Of a stretch of DNA of 64,000 bases, positions 56,301 through 63,646 are shown piece by piece. The first letter of the stretch is position 1. Each line of letters opens with the position of its first letter. The notes beneath the pieces are model-generated. The model searched no databases and was not told the origin of the DNA. It saw nothing but the letters and a program-made list of their open reading frames with translations. A program made the position numbers and the translations under genes. Source of the stretch: AWTP1-13 sp050248715 (GTDB lineage Bacteria > Pseudomonadota > Alphaproteobacteria > Rhizobiales > Hyphomicrobiaceae); the NCBI GenBank assembly GCA_050248715.1, contig JBFWRV010000017.1, positions 27,291 to 91,290 on the forward strand, in the 5' to 3' direction.

Positions 56301-56452
56301 AGCTGCGTCGTGATCTGGATGGTCGGAAAATCGACCTGCGGCAGCGAGGAGACGGGCAGCCACCAGTATCCCAGCGCCCCCGCCAGAGTCACGGCAAAGC
56401 CGAGCAGCGAAGTGGCGATGGGACGTCTGATGAACGGCGAGGAAACGCTCAT
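53306..56452 (-). CDS. RND efflux pump inner-membrane subunit (MdtB-like)
   Basis: A 1048-residue RND transporter: SSPFIRRPIATSLLGFAVTLAG at the start, GTGFVVDDAIVMIENIVRHM proton relay, and GIVKKNAIMMIDFALEAER. Its ATG overlaps the adaptor stop (ATGA). The frame is open to 56617 but the extension overlaps the adaptor gene and is not RND-like. It partners the downstream MdtC-like subunit. Confidence 0.94.
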   Translation of the reverse strand: MSVSSPFIRRPIATSLLGFAVTLAGALGYWWLPVSSLPQVDFPTIQITTQLPGANPDTTANLVTAPLERQLGQIPALATMTSTSSYGISQITLQFDLNRDIDAAAQDVQSAINAAGSTLPRNLPYPPTYSKVNPADAPIITLALTSPTVPLRGLSDLADTMMAQRLASVPGVGHVSVEGGIRPAVRIQADLSRLAAYGMSMADLRAAVVAANVSGPKGSLDGAHQSYTIAANDQISSADAYRTLVIAYRNNAPVLLKDVADVIDSLENAKVGGWYQGEPAVVINVHRQPGANVIDTVQRVRAELPRLQRAMPSDARLTVVHDRTGTIRASVRDVQFTLVLSVALVVLVVLLFLRTIRATIIAGVALPVSLVATFGIMWFCGFSLDNLSLMALTIGTGFVVDDAIVMIENIVRHMEKGEKPMQAALDGAREIGFTVISLTLSLIAVFIPLLFMTGLVGRMFREFALTLTIAVVISAVVSLTLTPMMCSRMLRHQGGGHQGGRIGAYFNGLVDKVIAGYHVSLLWVLRHERATLLTMAATLAITIGLYLVVPKGFLPVQDTGLVQAVLEAGPEVSFAEMVKVQDRVGDAIRSDPDVDAVVTVVGVSSLNPTPNAGNLKVTLKPKDSRLASVATVIERLKDKVAAIPGVIVYFQAVQDVQISTRVSRAQYQYTLVGSDEKEVAAWSARLTERLRQSPALREVVSEAQDGGLRAMVRVDRETAGRLGVSMQAINDALNDAFGQRQISTIYAQANQYRVVLEAQPRYQGDPTALDRIYVPSSAGAQVPLSAVARIERRTAPLAVSHQDQFPSVTISFNLAPGRSLSDAVTAITTSQREIGMPTSVTGSYSGDADEFTRSLRGQPWLILAAVIAIYIVLGVLYESFVHPFTILTTLPSAGIGALLALMACGMDLSMIGLIGIVLLMGIVKKNAIMMIDFALEAERVQGLSPRESIIQASLLRFRPIMMTTLAALFGALPLALESGTGSELRNPLGVTIIGGLLLSQLLTLYTTPVIYLTMERVRARLAPAPADDGEAEPVSARGPAEAVHGPAE

Positions 56453-57864
56453 TGCGGCGTGCTTCCGTCCGGCTTGCGCGCGTCGGCCTCCCGGGCGCCG
56501 GCGCTGCCGCCCTTCCCCTGCCTGCCGGCCGCCAGTCTGCAGCTCTCGGACAGCTTCGCGGCGTTCGCCCGCAGGCAGCCGCGGATGGCCTCGCGCGAGC
56601 GCTCGACGTTGGCGCACAATTTCTCTATGTCGCCGGCGCAGGCCTTGCGAAGGCCGCCACCGCCTTCGGGCCTGACGGCGGCGCCGATGGTTTGCGGCCG
56701 CTCTGTGGCGCCCGCCGGGTCGTCCTCGGGCCGGGCGATCGAGACGCGGCTGCCGTCCTTCAGGCGCGCAAAGCCCGTGGTCACCACCCGATCGGTCGCC
56801 TCGATGCCTTTGGTAATCACGGCGCGGGTTTCGGTCTGCAGCCCGACCGTGATGGGCCGAAGGCTGACGCGCTCATCCTCCTGCACGACATAGGCGAACG
56901 TGCCGTTGGGCCCGCGCTGCACGGCGGGCGTCGGAACGACGACGACCTGTTTCAAGGTGTCGACGAGAACGCGCACGTTGACGAACTGCCCCGGCCACAG
57001 CTGCTGCTGGGCGTTGGCGAACTCTGCCTTCATGCGCACGGTGCCGGTGGCCTGGTCCACCTGGTTGTCGACGACTTGCAGCGTCCCGCGATCGAGCACC
57101 GACTTGCCGTCGCCGTCGAGCGCCTCCACGGACACAGGTCCCTGCGCCAGGGCCGCGTTGACCTGCGCCAGCTGCTGCTGCGGCAGCGTGAAGATCACGC
57201 TGATGGGCCGCACTTGCGTGATCATCACGATGCCGGCGTTGGCATCGCTGCCGCGCACGAGGTTGCCTTCGTCGACCATGCGGATGCCGGTGCGGCCGTC
57301 GAGAGGTGCGAGGATCGTGGTGTAGTCGAGGTAGGCGCGGGCGTTGGCGATCGCCGCATCGTCGAGTTTGAGCTGCGCGGTCAACTGCGCCACCAGCGCG
57401 CGCTGGGTATCGATGGTCTTCTGCGCGACCACGTTGTCGGGCAGCTTGGCGTAGCGCTCGAGGTCCCGCTGCGCATTGGCGAGCTGGGCTTCATCGAGGG
57501 CCTTTTTTGCGATCGCCTGATCGAGCTGCGCCTGGTACGTGGCAGGATCGATCTTGGCGAGCACGTCGCCGCGCTTCACCTCCTGCCCCTCCTTGAAGTT
57601 TATGCTGACGATGCGGCCATCGACCTGGGCGCGCACCGTCACGGTGTTGCGGGCCTTGGCCGTGCCCACGCCGCTCAGGAACACCGGCACGTCAGCGATG
57701 CGCGCCGCGGCGTCGAAGACGGGCACTGGCATGTCGGCCATCATCTTGGCCCGTCGCCCGCCGACCTGCTTCTGCATGGCCGGCACGACGGTCACATAAG
57801 CGAGGATGCCCGCCGCCGTCGCGAACAAGGCGACGACAACAGCGCGTTTGAGCAGCCTGGCCAC
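56449..57864 (-). CDS. RND efflux periplasmic adaptor (MdtA-like) with fused Cys-rich C-terminal domain
   Basis: A 471-residue membrane fusion protein. There is one N-terminal membrane anchor (AVVVALFATAAGILAYVTVV), a lipoyl domain split around the alpha hairpin (VRAQVDGRIVSINFKEGQEV ... YLDYTTILAPLDGRTGIR) and beta-barrel/membrane-proximal domains (QVRPISVIFTLPQQQL). From about residue 405 it carries an extra domain with four cysteines spaced C-x7-C-x12-C-x11-C, as in the small protein encoded next to it; ordinary MdtA lacks this. The start is GTG 57864, with AAGGA upstream. Confidence 0.92.
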   Translation of the reverse strand: MARLLKRAVVVALFATAAGILAYVTVVPAMQKQVGGRRAKMMADMPVPVFDAAARIADVPVFLSGVGTAKARNTVTVRAQVDGRIVSINFKEGQEVKRGDVLAKIDPATYQAQLDQAIAKKALDEAQLANAQRDLERYAKLPDNVVAQKTIDTQRALVAQLTAQLKLDDAAIANARAYLDYTTILAPLDGRTGIRMVDEGNLVRGSDANAGIVMITQVRPISVIFTLPQQQLAQVNAALAQGPVSVEALDGDGKSVLDRGTLQVVDNQVDQATGTVRMKAEFANAQQQLWPGQFVNVRVLVDTLKQVVVVPTPAVQRGPNGTFAYVVQEDERVSLRPITVGLQTETRAVITKGIEATDRVVTTGFARLKDGSRVSIARPEDDPAGATERPQTIGAAVRPEGGGGLRKACAGDIEKLCANVERSREAIRGCLRANAAKLSESCRLAAGRQGKGGSAGAREADARKPDGSTPQ

Positions 57865-58169
57865 GTGGCATCCTTTCGCTCTAGTGGTGACCGCGGAGCG
57901 GCCCGCGGCCGATCATGCCGGCACACTGATGATGTCCGTGATGCTCAACGCTTGGTCGAGCCCGCAGCCGTCGGTCCATCCTTTGCAAATGTCCCTGGAC
58001 CAGCCCGCCCCGGCAGGTGCCTACCCGCCTTCCTGCCCCCTCCCCATAGCGCAATTCTAGCCCGCCGGCCCGGACGACTTGCAGGACCAATTCCACTGTC
58101 GACACACAAAAAAGGCCGGAGCGAAGCAGCCCTTCGCCCCCACCTTTCCGCGGGAAAACAGGGTTTCGA
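57865..58169. other. Intergenic region upstream of the RND operon
   Basis: 305 bases without a convincing gene. It holds the terminator-like hairpin at 58108-58139 and presumably the RND operon promoter, but no clear -35/-10 pair was found. Confidence 0.4.
58108..58139 (-). terminator. Intrinsic terminator-like hairpin after the Cys-rich small gene
   Basis: On the minus strand GGGCGAAG-GGCTG-CTTCGCTC forms an 8-pair stem (one G-U), followed after five bases by TTTTTT. It lies 30 bases past the stop of the 90-residue Cys-rich protein and would separate it from the RND operon. Confidence 0.6.
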
Positions 58170-58442
58170 TCAGCTCTTGTCCTTGGCGCGGGCGGCGTCA
58201 CGTGCCGATCTGGCGGCTCGGCAACCCTCCGAAAGCTGCGTTTCGTGGGCCTGCAGGCAGGTGCGCATGGCTCCCTTGCCGCGCTCGACGTCGGCGCAGA
58301 ACTTCTGCGCGTCCGCCGCACAGGCCTCCCGCACCTTGGCGCGGGCTTCGAGCTGAGTCTGGGGACCGGCGCCTTCGGCTAGGGCGGCTGCCGGCAGCAG
58401 CGCAAGGGCGAGCGCGATGCAGAAGGCTTTGGACTGCGACAT
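58170..58442 (-). CDS. Small secreted Cys-rich-repeat protein
   Basis: 90 residues. A signal peptide (AFCIALALALLPAAALAEG) precedes ACAADAQKFCADVERGKGAM and onward, with cysteines spaced C-x7-C-x12-C-x11-C. The same spacing and motifs (VER, LSE-CR) appear in the C-terminal domain of the RND adaptor. The family resembles bacterial cysteine-rich repeat proteins of unknown function; two disulfides in the periplasm are likely. The start at 58442 fits the signal peptide; the frame is open to 58490. Confidence 0.82.
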   Translation of the reverse strand: MSQSKAFCIALALALLPAAALAEGAGPQTQLEARAKVREACAADAQKFCADVERGKGAMRTCLQAHETQLSEGCRAARSARDAARAKDKS

Positions 58443-58573
58443 TGCAGGTTCTCCAGGTTGGTGGTGCCCCGCGCATGATCCCCTGGGCACGACCGTGCCG
58501 TGCCGGCGCCGGTGGAAACGGCATGAGCGGCCCTTTCCGTCGCTGGCGCCTCGCCTGCGTCCCCCCGAACAGC

Positions 58574-58602
58574 AAAAAGCCCTGCGAGCGTGCTCGCAGG
58601 GC
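58574..58602 (-). terminator. Strong intrinsic terminator
   Basis: GCCCTGCGAGC (58579-58589) and GCTCGCAGGGC (58592-58602) form an 11-pair perfect stem; on the minus strand it is followed at once by TTTTT. It lies 28 bases beyond the stop of the small gene at 58631-58750 and ends that transcript. Confidence 0.85.
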
Positions 58603-58630
58603 CAGTTTTCGGCCTACTCTGGGGAGGAAC

Positions 58631-58750
58631 TTAGTAGGCCTGACGCGACTGGGAGTCGAAGACGTTCCTGTTGTCGTCGGCACTGGCCGGGGCGGCGGCG
58701 ATGCCGGCGAGAACGGACAGGGCGAGAAGGGCGGAGAGAATGGTCTTCAT
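58631..58750 (-). CDS. Small secreted peptide, 39 residues
   Basis: Reads MKTILSALLALSVLAGIAAA then PASADDNRNVFDSQSRQAY. A signal peptide occupies the first 24 residues, leaving a mature peptide of about 15 residues. An AGGAG site lies before the ATG and a strong terminator follows the gene, which supports real expression. It is a paralog of the next gene upstream: both begin MKT and share LSVLAGIAA. Function is unknown. Confidence 0.75.
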   Translation of the reverse strand: MKTILSALLALSVLAGIAAAPASADDNRNVFDSQSRQAY

Positions 58751-58795
58751 GGCTATGCTCCTGAGATGTGTGGTTAGGGGTTGGGTGCTATCGGC

Positions 58796-58921
58796 TCAGT
58801 AGTGTTCGCGGTCCTGCTGCGTCCAAAACTTCTCCGAATTGAACTCCGCGGCGGCGGCCGGGAGGGCGGCTATGCCCGCAAGGACGGACAGCGCGACGAG
58901 GGTGGATACGACGGTTTTCAT
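58796..58921 (-). CDS. Small secreted peptide, 41 residues
   Basis: Reads MKTVVSTLVALSVLAGIAAL then PAAAAEFNSEKFWTQQDREHY. The signal peptide is like that of its downstream paralog, and the short mature part is rich in charged and aromatic residues. AGGAG precedes the ATG. The FxSEKFW-QQDRE tail recalls small exported proteins seen in Hyphomicrobiales; function is unknown. It is co-directional with the 39-residue gene, 45 bases apart, probably one transcript. Confidence 0.75.
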   Translation of the reverse strand: MKTVVSTLVALSVLAGIAALPAAAAEFNSEKFWTQQDREHY

Positions 58922-59238
58922 GGCATTCTCCTGCTTCCGAATTCTTGTTTCGGCGGTGGGGCTTAGCCGTGGGTCCCGGTGGGCGTCCGCGCCGCTCGTG
59001 ACCCTGATATGGGCCGTTTCGCGAATGCGAAAAGACCTGCTCGCAAATGCGTGACAAACCGTGACGCAGGACGTCGCGAGCGTGATGGGTTCGTGATTTC
59101 AGCCGAGCCTTGCGCCAGGCCTCGGGGGCGGGCGGCCGGATGGCGCTTTCCGAGCGCCCGAACCTTGCTGCTTCGCCGACGTGAGTGCAAAAGTCGATCG
59201 CGCCGGCCAGGACGGCGGACCGGCCAGGGAATGCTCGG
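58922..59238. other. Divergent intergenic region before the small peptides and the CoA ligase
   Basis: 317 bases with no gene seen. It should contain the promoters for the minus-strand peptide pair and the plus-strand ligase. Candidate boxes are weak; short GCGAATGCGAAAA and GCAAATGCGTGACA stretches look like imperfect direct repeats near 59025-59055. Confidence 0.4.
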
Positions 59239-60777
59239 ATGAACTTGTCGCAAACGCTGCAATCGGTGTCCCGCCACAGGCCGAACGGCCCCGCAATCTC
59301 ATGGGAGGAAGGCTCCTGGAGCTATGGAGAGCTGGAGGCCCAGGTCTCGCACATCGCCGGGGCCCTGCGCGGCCGGCACGGGCTGAGGCCGGGTGCGCGG
59401 GTGGCGCTGGCAATGGAAAACTGCCCGGAACTGCTGCCGGCGCTCTACGCGGTCTGGCGCGCCGACCTGGTGGCCGTGCCGATCAACAGCAAGCTGCATG
59501 CGCGCGAGATGGCCTGGATCCTGGCCAACTCGGACGCGAAGCTCTGCCTGGCAACGGCCAAGATTGCCGAGGCGCTGTCGGCTCCGGGACTATCAGTCCA
59601 CCCCCTGCCGCCGATCGTGGCCACGGGCAGCGCCGACTATGCGGCCCTGCTGGCCGGCGCGGCGTGGGCGACGTGCCCGACCGATCCGCAGGCGGAAGCC
59701 TGGTTGTTCTATACCAGCGGCACCACCGGCCGGCCCAAGGGTGCCGTGCTCACGCACCGCAACCTCCTGTTCATGTGCCACTGCTACTACGCCGACATTG
59801 ATTTCATCGGGCCGGACGACACCATCCTGCATGCCGCTCCGCTGACCCACGGCTCGGGGCTCTACGCGCTGGCGCACCTCGCGCGCGGCTCCCACAACGT
59901 CATCCTGTCCGGCTCCTTCGACCCCGAGCGCGTGCTCGAGGCCTTTGCCATGCGCCGCAACGTATCGATGTTCGCGGCCCCGACCATGGTCTCGCGGCTC
60001 ATCAATTGCGCGAAGACCGGCGCGTCGGACACCCGCGGCCTCAAGACCATGATCTACGGCGGCGCGCCCATGTACGTGGCCGACCTCAAGCGCGCCGTCG
60101 AGCTGTTCGGCCCGCGGCTCTATCAGCTCTATGGCCAGGGCGAGAGCCCGATGACCATCACCGGGCTCGACAAGGCCATGCATGCCGACACGACCCATCC
60201 CGACTATGAGGCGCGGCTCGGCAGCGCCGGCGTCGCGCGCACGGGCGTTGCGGTCAAGGTCGTCGACGAGGCCGGCCGCCAGCTGCCGCACGGCGAGGTC
60301 GGCGAGATCGTCACGCGCAGCGACTGCGTGATGCAGGGCTACTGGAACAATCCCGACGCCAACGCGCGGGCCCTGCGCGAGGGCTGGCTCTGGACCGGCG
60401 ATCTCGGCGCGCTCGACGCGCAGGGCTTTCTCTCCATCAAGGATCGCTCCAAGGACATGATCATATCGGGCGGCTCCAATGTCTATCCGCGCGAGATCGA
60501 GGAGGTGCTGCTGACCCACCCGGCCGTGCTGGAGGCCGCCGTGATCGGGCGTCCGCATGCCGACTGGGGCGAGGAGGTCATCGCCTTCGTGGTGAGGCGC
60601 GACGGCGCCGATCTCGCCGCTCCGGCGCTCGACCGGCTGTGCCTCGACAACATCGCCCGCTTCAAGCGCCCGCGCAGCTATCGCTTCGTCGATACGCTGC
60701 CCAAGAACAACTACGGCAAGATCCTGAAAACCGAACTGCGCCACCTGCTGGAGCGCGAGGGAACGACGAGCGAATGA
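59239..60777 (+). CDS. Acyl-CoA ligase, class I adenylate-forming enzyme
   Basis: A 512-residue AMP-dependent synthetase/ligase: FYTSGTTGRPKGAV at about 157-170, LYGQGESPMTITGL (A5 region), GWLWTGDLGALDAQGFLSIKDRSKDMI hinge, GGSNVYPREIEEVLL, and NNYGKILKTEL with the catalytic Lys. It forms a CoA thioester from an unknown acid. The start at 59239 gives full length; the frame is open to 59185. Its stop overlaps the FAD oxidase start (ATGA), so the two are one operon. Confidence 0.92.
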   Translation: MNLSQTLQSVSRHRPNGPAISWEEGSWSYGELEAQVSHIAGALRGRHGLRPGARVALAMENCPELLPALYAVWRADLVAVPINSKLHAREMAWILANSDAKLCLATAKIAEALSAPGLSVHPLPPIVATGSADYAALLAGAAWATCPTDPQAEAWLFYTSGTTGRPKGAVLTHRNLLFMCHCYYADIDFIGPDDTILHAAPLTHGSGLYALAHLARGSHNVILSGSFDPERVLEAFAMRRNVSMFAAPTMVSRLINCAKTGASDTRGLKTMIYGGAPMYVADLKRAVELFGPRLYQLYGQGESPMTITGLDKAMHADTTHPDYEARLGSAGVARTGVAVKVVDEAGRQLPHGEVGEIVTRSDCVMQGYWNNPDANARALREGWLWTGDLGALDAQGFLSIKDRSKDMIISGGSNVYPREIEEVLLTHPAVLEAAVIGRPHADWGEEVIAFVVRRDGADLAAPALDRLCLDNIARFKRPRSYRFVDTLPKNNYGKILKTELRHLLEREGTTSE

Positions 60778-62219
60778 CCGCCAGCCTGCCCACCCCCCTC
60801 CCCGTCTCTCTCGATGTCATCGAGCAACTGAAGGCCGTCGTCGGCCCCGCCGGCTACCTCGACGAGCCCGCGGACATGGCCGCCTATTGCCGGAGCTTCC
60901 GCGACGGTTGGGAGGGCAAGGTTCCGCTGGTCCTACGCCCCGGAACCACGGATGAGGTCGCAGGCATCGTGCGTGTTTGCGCCGCGGCCGGCGTGCGCAT
61001 CGTGCCCCAGGGCGGCAACACCGGCCTCACCGGGGCCGCCCAGCCGCATGCCGACATGAGCGAGGTGCTCGTCTCGACCGCGCGCCTGAAGCGCATCCGC
61101 GCAATCGACACCGTCAACGACACGATCACGGTCGAGGCCGGCGTCGTGCTCAAGGAGATCCAGGCGGCAGCCGACCGTGCCGACCGGCTGTTCCCGCTCA
61201 GCCTGGGCGCGGAGGGCTCCTGCCAGATCGGCGGCAACATCTCGACCAATGCCGGCGGCGTGAACGTGCTCCGCTACGGCAACACGCGCAACCTCGTGCT
61301 CGGCCTGGAGGTCGTCCTGCCCGACGGCAGCGTGTGGGACGGGCTGCGCGGCCTGCGCAAGGACAACACCGGCTACGACATGAAGCAGATGTTCATCGGC
61401 GCGGAGGGCACGCTGGGCATCATCACCGCCGCGGTCTTGCGCCTGTTTCCCAAGCCGACAGCCAGCGAGACGGCCTGGGTCGGCCTCGCCTCGCCGCAGG
61501 CCGCCGTGAGCCTCCTCGGCCTGATGCGCGCCCGCCTGGGCGACACGGTATCGGCCTTCGAGCTCATCAACCGGGTCGCCATCGACCTCCTGCTGGCCGG
61601 CGTCCCCGGTCACGAGGACCCGATGCGCGAGAGCCATCCCTGGTGCGTCCTTGTCGATGCGACGAGCCAAGGGGCGCCGGGCTCCCTGCACGGCCCCCTC
61701 GCGGAGGCTCTGGCGGAGGCCCAGGAGGCCGGCATCATCAGCGACGCGTTGCTCGCGGCCTCCGGCGCGCAGGCCGGCAAGCTCTGGAAGATGCGCGAGA
61801 GCCTCGTCGAGGCGCAGGTCGCGGCGGGCGGTAGCGTCGCTCACGACGTGTCGGTCCCGCTCTCGCGCATCGCCGACTTCATCGACAGCGCCGATGCGGC
61901 GCTCGCGGCCGCCTACCCCGACATGCGCCGGGTGGCCTTTGGCCATGTCGGCGACGGGAATATGCACTACAATCCGATCCGGCCGCGGCAGTGGGACGAG
62001 GCCCGCCTGCGCGAGGAAAAGCCGCGCATCAACCGGATCGTCCACGACATCATCGTGCGCCTGGGCGGCTCGATCAGCGCAGAGCATGGCATCGGCCGCT
62101 CGCGCCTGGCCGAGCTGGAGCACTACAAGGGCCGGGTGGAGCTCGACATGATGCGCGCCATCAAGCGCGCCCTCGACCCGCAGGATCTGATGAATCCGGG
62201 CAAAGTGCTTCGCCTGTGA
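60774..62219 (+). CDS. FAD-binding oxidase (GlcD / D-2-hydroxyacid dehydrogenase family)
   Basis: A 481-residue PCMH-type flavoprotein. It has LRPGTTDEVAGIVRVC, PQGGNTGLTGAAQP (FAD loop), SLGAEGSCQIGGNISTNAGG and DNTGYDMKQMFIGAEGTLGIITA, then the C-terminal GHVGDGNMHYN and SAEHGIGRSR motifs and a closing NPGKVL. It oxidises a D-2-hydroxy acid such as lactate or 2-hydroxyglutarate; which one is not evident. It is translationally coupled to the CoA ligase. Confidence 0.93.
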   Translation: MTASLPTPLPVSLDVIEQLKAVVGPAGYLDEPADMAAYCRSFRDGWEGKVPLVLRPGTTDEVAGIVRVCAAAGVRIVPQGGNTGLTGAAQPHADMSEVLVSTARLKRIRAIDTVNDTITVEAGVVLKEIQAAADRADRLFPLSLGAEGSCQIGGNISTNAGGVNVLRYGNTRNLVLGLEVVLPDGSVWDGLRGLRKDNTGYDMKQMFIGAEGTLGIITAAVLRLFPKPTASETAWVGLASPQAAVSLLGLMRARLGDTVSAFELINRVAIDLLLAGVPGHEDPMRESHPWCVLVDATSQGAPGSLHGPLAEALAEAQEAGIISDALLAASGAQAGKLWKMRESLVEAQVAAGGSVAHDVSVPLSRIADFIDSADAALAAAYPDMRRVAFGHVGDGNMHYNPIRPRQWDEARLREEKPRINRIVHDIIVRLGGSISAEHGIGRSRLAELEHYKGRVELDMMRAIKRALDPQDLMNPGKVLRL

Positions 62220-62255
62220 CAGGCAACCCGGAAGCGGGAGACGGCCCGCCTCCCG

Positions 62256-62564
62256 TTACCACCAATAGCGGTAGTAGCGTGAGCGAGGATAATAGTAGGG
62301 CGACGTAAAACCGTAATAGGCATAGGGCCTGTAGTAGTATGGCCGGTAATAGGGGCGCGGGTAATAGTCGTAGTAGTAGGGTCGATAGTGGCGGTAGTAC
62401 CGACCCCGCCAATGCACGGCTTGCGCAAGGGTCTCAGCACCGGCCGCGGCCGTAAGGTTCGTGCCGCTCAAGGGGGCAGCCTGGCTTGTTTTCACGCCGA
62501 GCACTGCGGCAGCAAGCGCACCAACTGCAATCAACCCGCAGCGACGTTTCGTAAACATCATCAT
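62256..62564 (-). CDS. Tyr/Arg-rich secreted small protein
   Basis: 102 residues. A signal peptide (CGLIAVGALAAAVLGVKTSQA) is followed by a short linker and a low-complexity C terminus made of YRP, YYDYYPRP and PYYR-type units, with over 20 Tyr. Such proteins are common in Hyphomicrobiales and may bind the envelope; function is unknown. AGGAG precedes the first of three consecutive ATG codons. The frame stays open upstream to 63890 but only this part is convincing. Confidence 0.78.
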   Translation of the reverse strand: MMMFTKRRCGLIAVGALAAAVLGVKTSQAAPLSGTNLTAAAGAETLAQAVHWRGRYYRHYRPYYYDYYPRPYYRPYYYRPYAYYGFTSPYYYPRSRYYRYWW

Positions 62565-62719
62565 GACGCGTACTCCTGTCTCCAGGAACCACAACATGCG
62601 GGGGGCGCCACGCTCGCAGCGCCCGCGAAGGGGTTTGCGAGGCAAACGCCTCGCCGGCAGCGTTGTTCCCAAACAAGGCGAACCGTTGGCGGCCCCGGTC
62701 CTGTCCTTCGGGGCGCCGA

Positions 62720-63646
62720 TCACTTTCGGGCGACCGCCCTTTGCGCCCGCAGCCGCGCCTCGCGTCGCGTGATGTAGACCGCGGAGCCGAAGATGACGAG
62801 CGCGCCGAGCCAGGTCCAGGCATCGATGACCTCGCCGAAGGCAAGATAGGCGATGCCGACCGCGAACGGCAGCTTGGAGAACTCGAAGGTCATCGCCAGG
62901 GACGCGTCCGTGGCCGCGTAGCCGCGCACCGCAGTGACGTGACCCAACACCGCACAGACGCCCATGCCAAGGAGCGCCGGGAACATCTCCAGGCTCGGCC
63001 AGCTCCACACGAACAGCGCCGGCGCGAGCGACGTCGGCAGCAACAGCGCGTTGCTGAGGAATACGATCTTGTCGGGATCGTCGCGCGCCGTCAGCTGCTT
63101 GACCAGCACCGCCGTGAGCCCGGACATCATGGCGGAAAACAGGGCGCAAAACTGGCCGATTCCCAACGTCGCGCCGCTCGGCCGCAAGATGATCATTGCG
63201 CCCAGGAAACCTATCGCCAGCGCCGTCCAGCGGCGGATGCGCACAGTCTCGCCCAGCAGAAACACCGCGCCGAGCGTGCCGAACAGGGGCGTCAGGTAGC
63301 TGATGGCAGTCACCTCGCCGATCGGAATCAGGAAGAGCGCGTAGAACCAGGCCTGTATCGACAGCATCGATACGGCAACGCGCAAGCCGTAGAGACCCAG
63401 GCTCTCGGAGCGCATGAGCGACGCCCCGCGGATGGCCAACAACGGTATGAGGAGAAGGCAGACGAAGGCGGTCCTCAGAAACACCACCGCGAAGGGGTGC
63501 AGGCCCGCATTCATGGCCATGCGCGAGAAGACCGCGAGGCCCGCAAACAGCGCCATCGAGATCGTGATCCAGATCGCCCCGGCGAGCGGATCGTGGCGAC
63601 CTGCCGCCGCATCCGCCCGCGCCAACTTGGGTTTCACAGCCGACAT
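62720..63646 (-). CDS. EamA/DMT family transporter
   Basis: A 308-residue protein with ten predicted membrane segments in two EamA repeats: WITISMALFAGLAVFSRMAM starts the first, and GQFCALFSAMMSGLTAVLVKQL the second; EVTAISYLTPLFGTLGAVFLLGE and FEFSKLPFAVGIAYLAFGE are the repeat ends. Such proteins usually export amino acids or other metabolites. The start at 63646 fits family length; the frame is open to 63820. Confidence 0.9.
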   Translation of the reverse strand: MSAVKPKLARADAAAGRHDPLAGAIWITISMALFAGLAVFSRMAMNAGLHPFAVVFLRTAFVCLLLIPLLAIRGASLMRSESLGLYGLRVAVSMLSIQAWFYALFLIPIGEVTAISYLTPLFGTLGAVFLLGETVRIRRWTALAIGFLGAMIILRPSGATLGIGQFCALFSAMMSGLTAVLVKQLTARDDPDKIVFLSNALLLPTSLAPALFVWSWPSLEMFPALLGMGVCAVLGHVTAVRGYAATDASLAMTFEFSKLPFAVGIAYLAFGEVIDAWTWLGALVIFGSAVYITRREARLRAQRAVARK

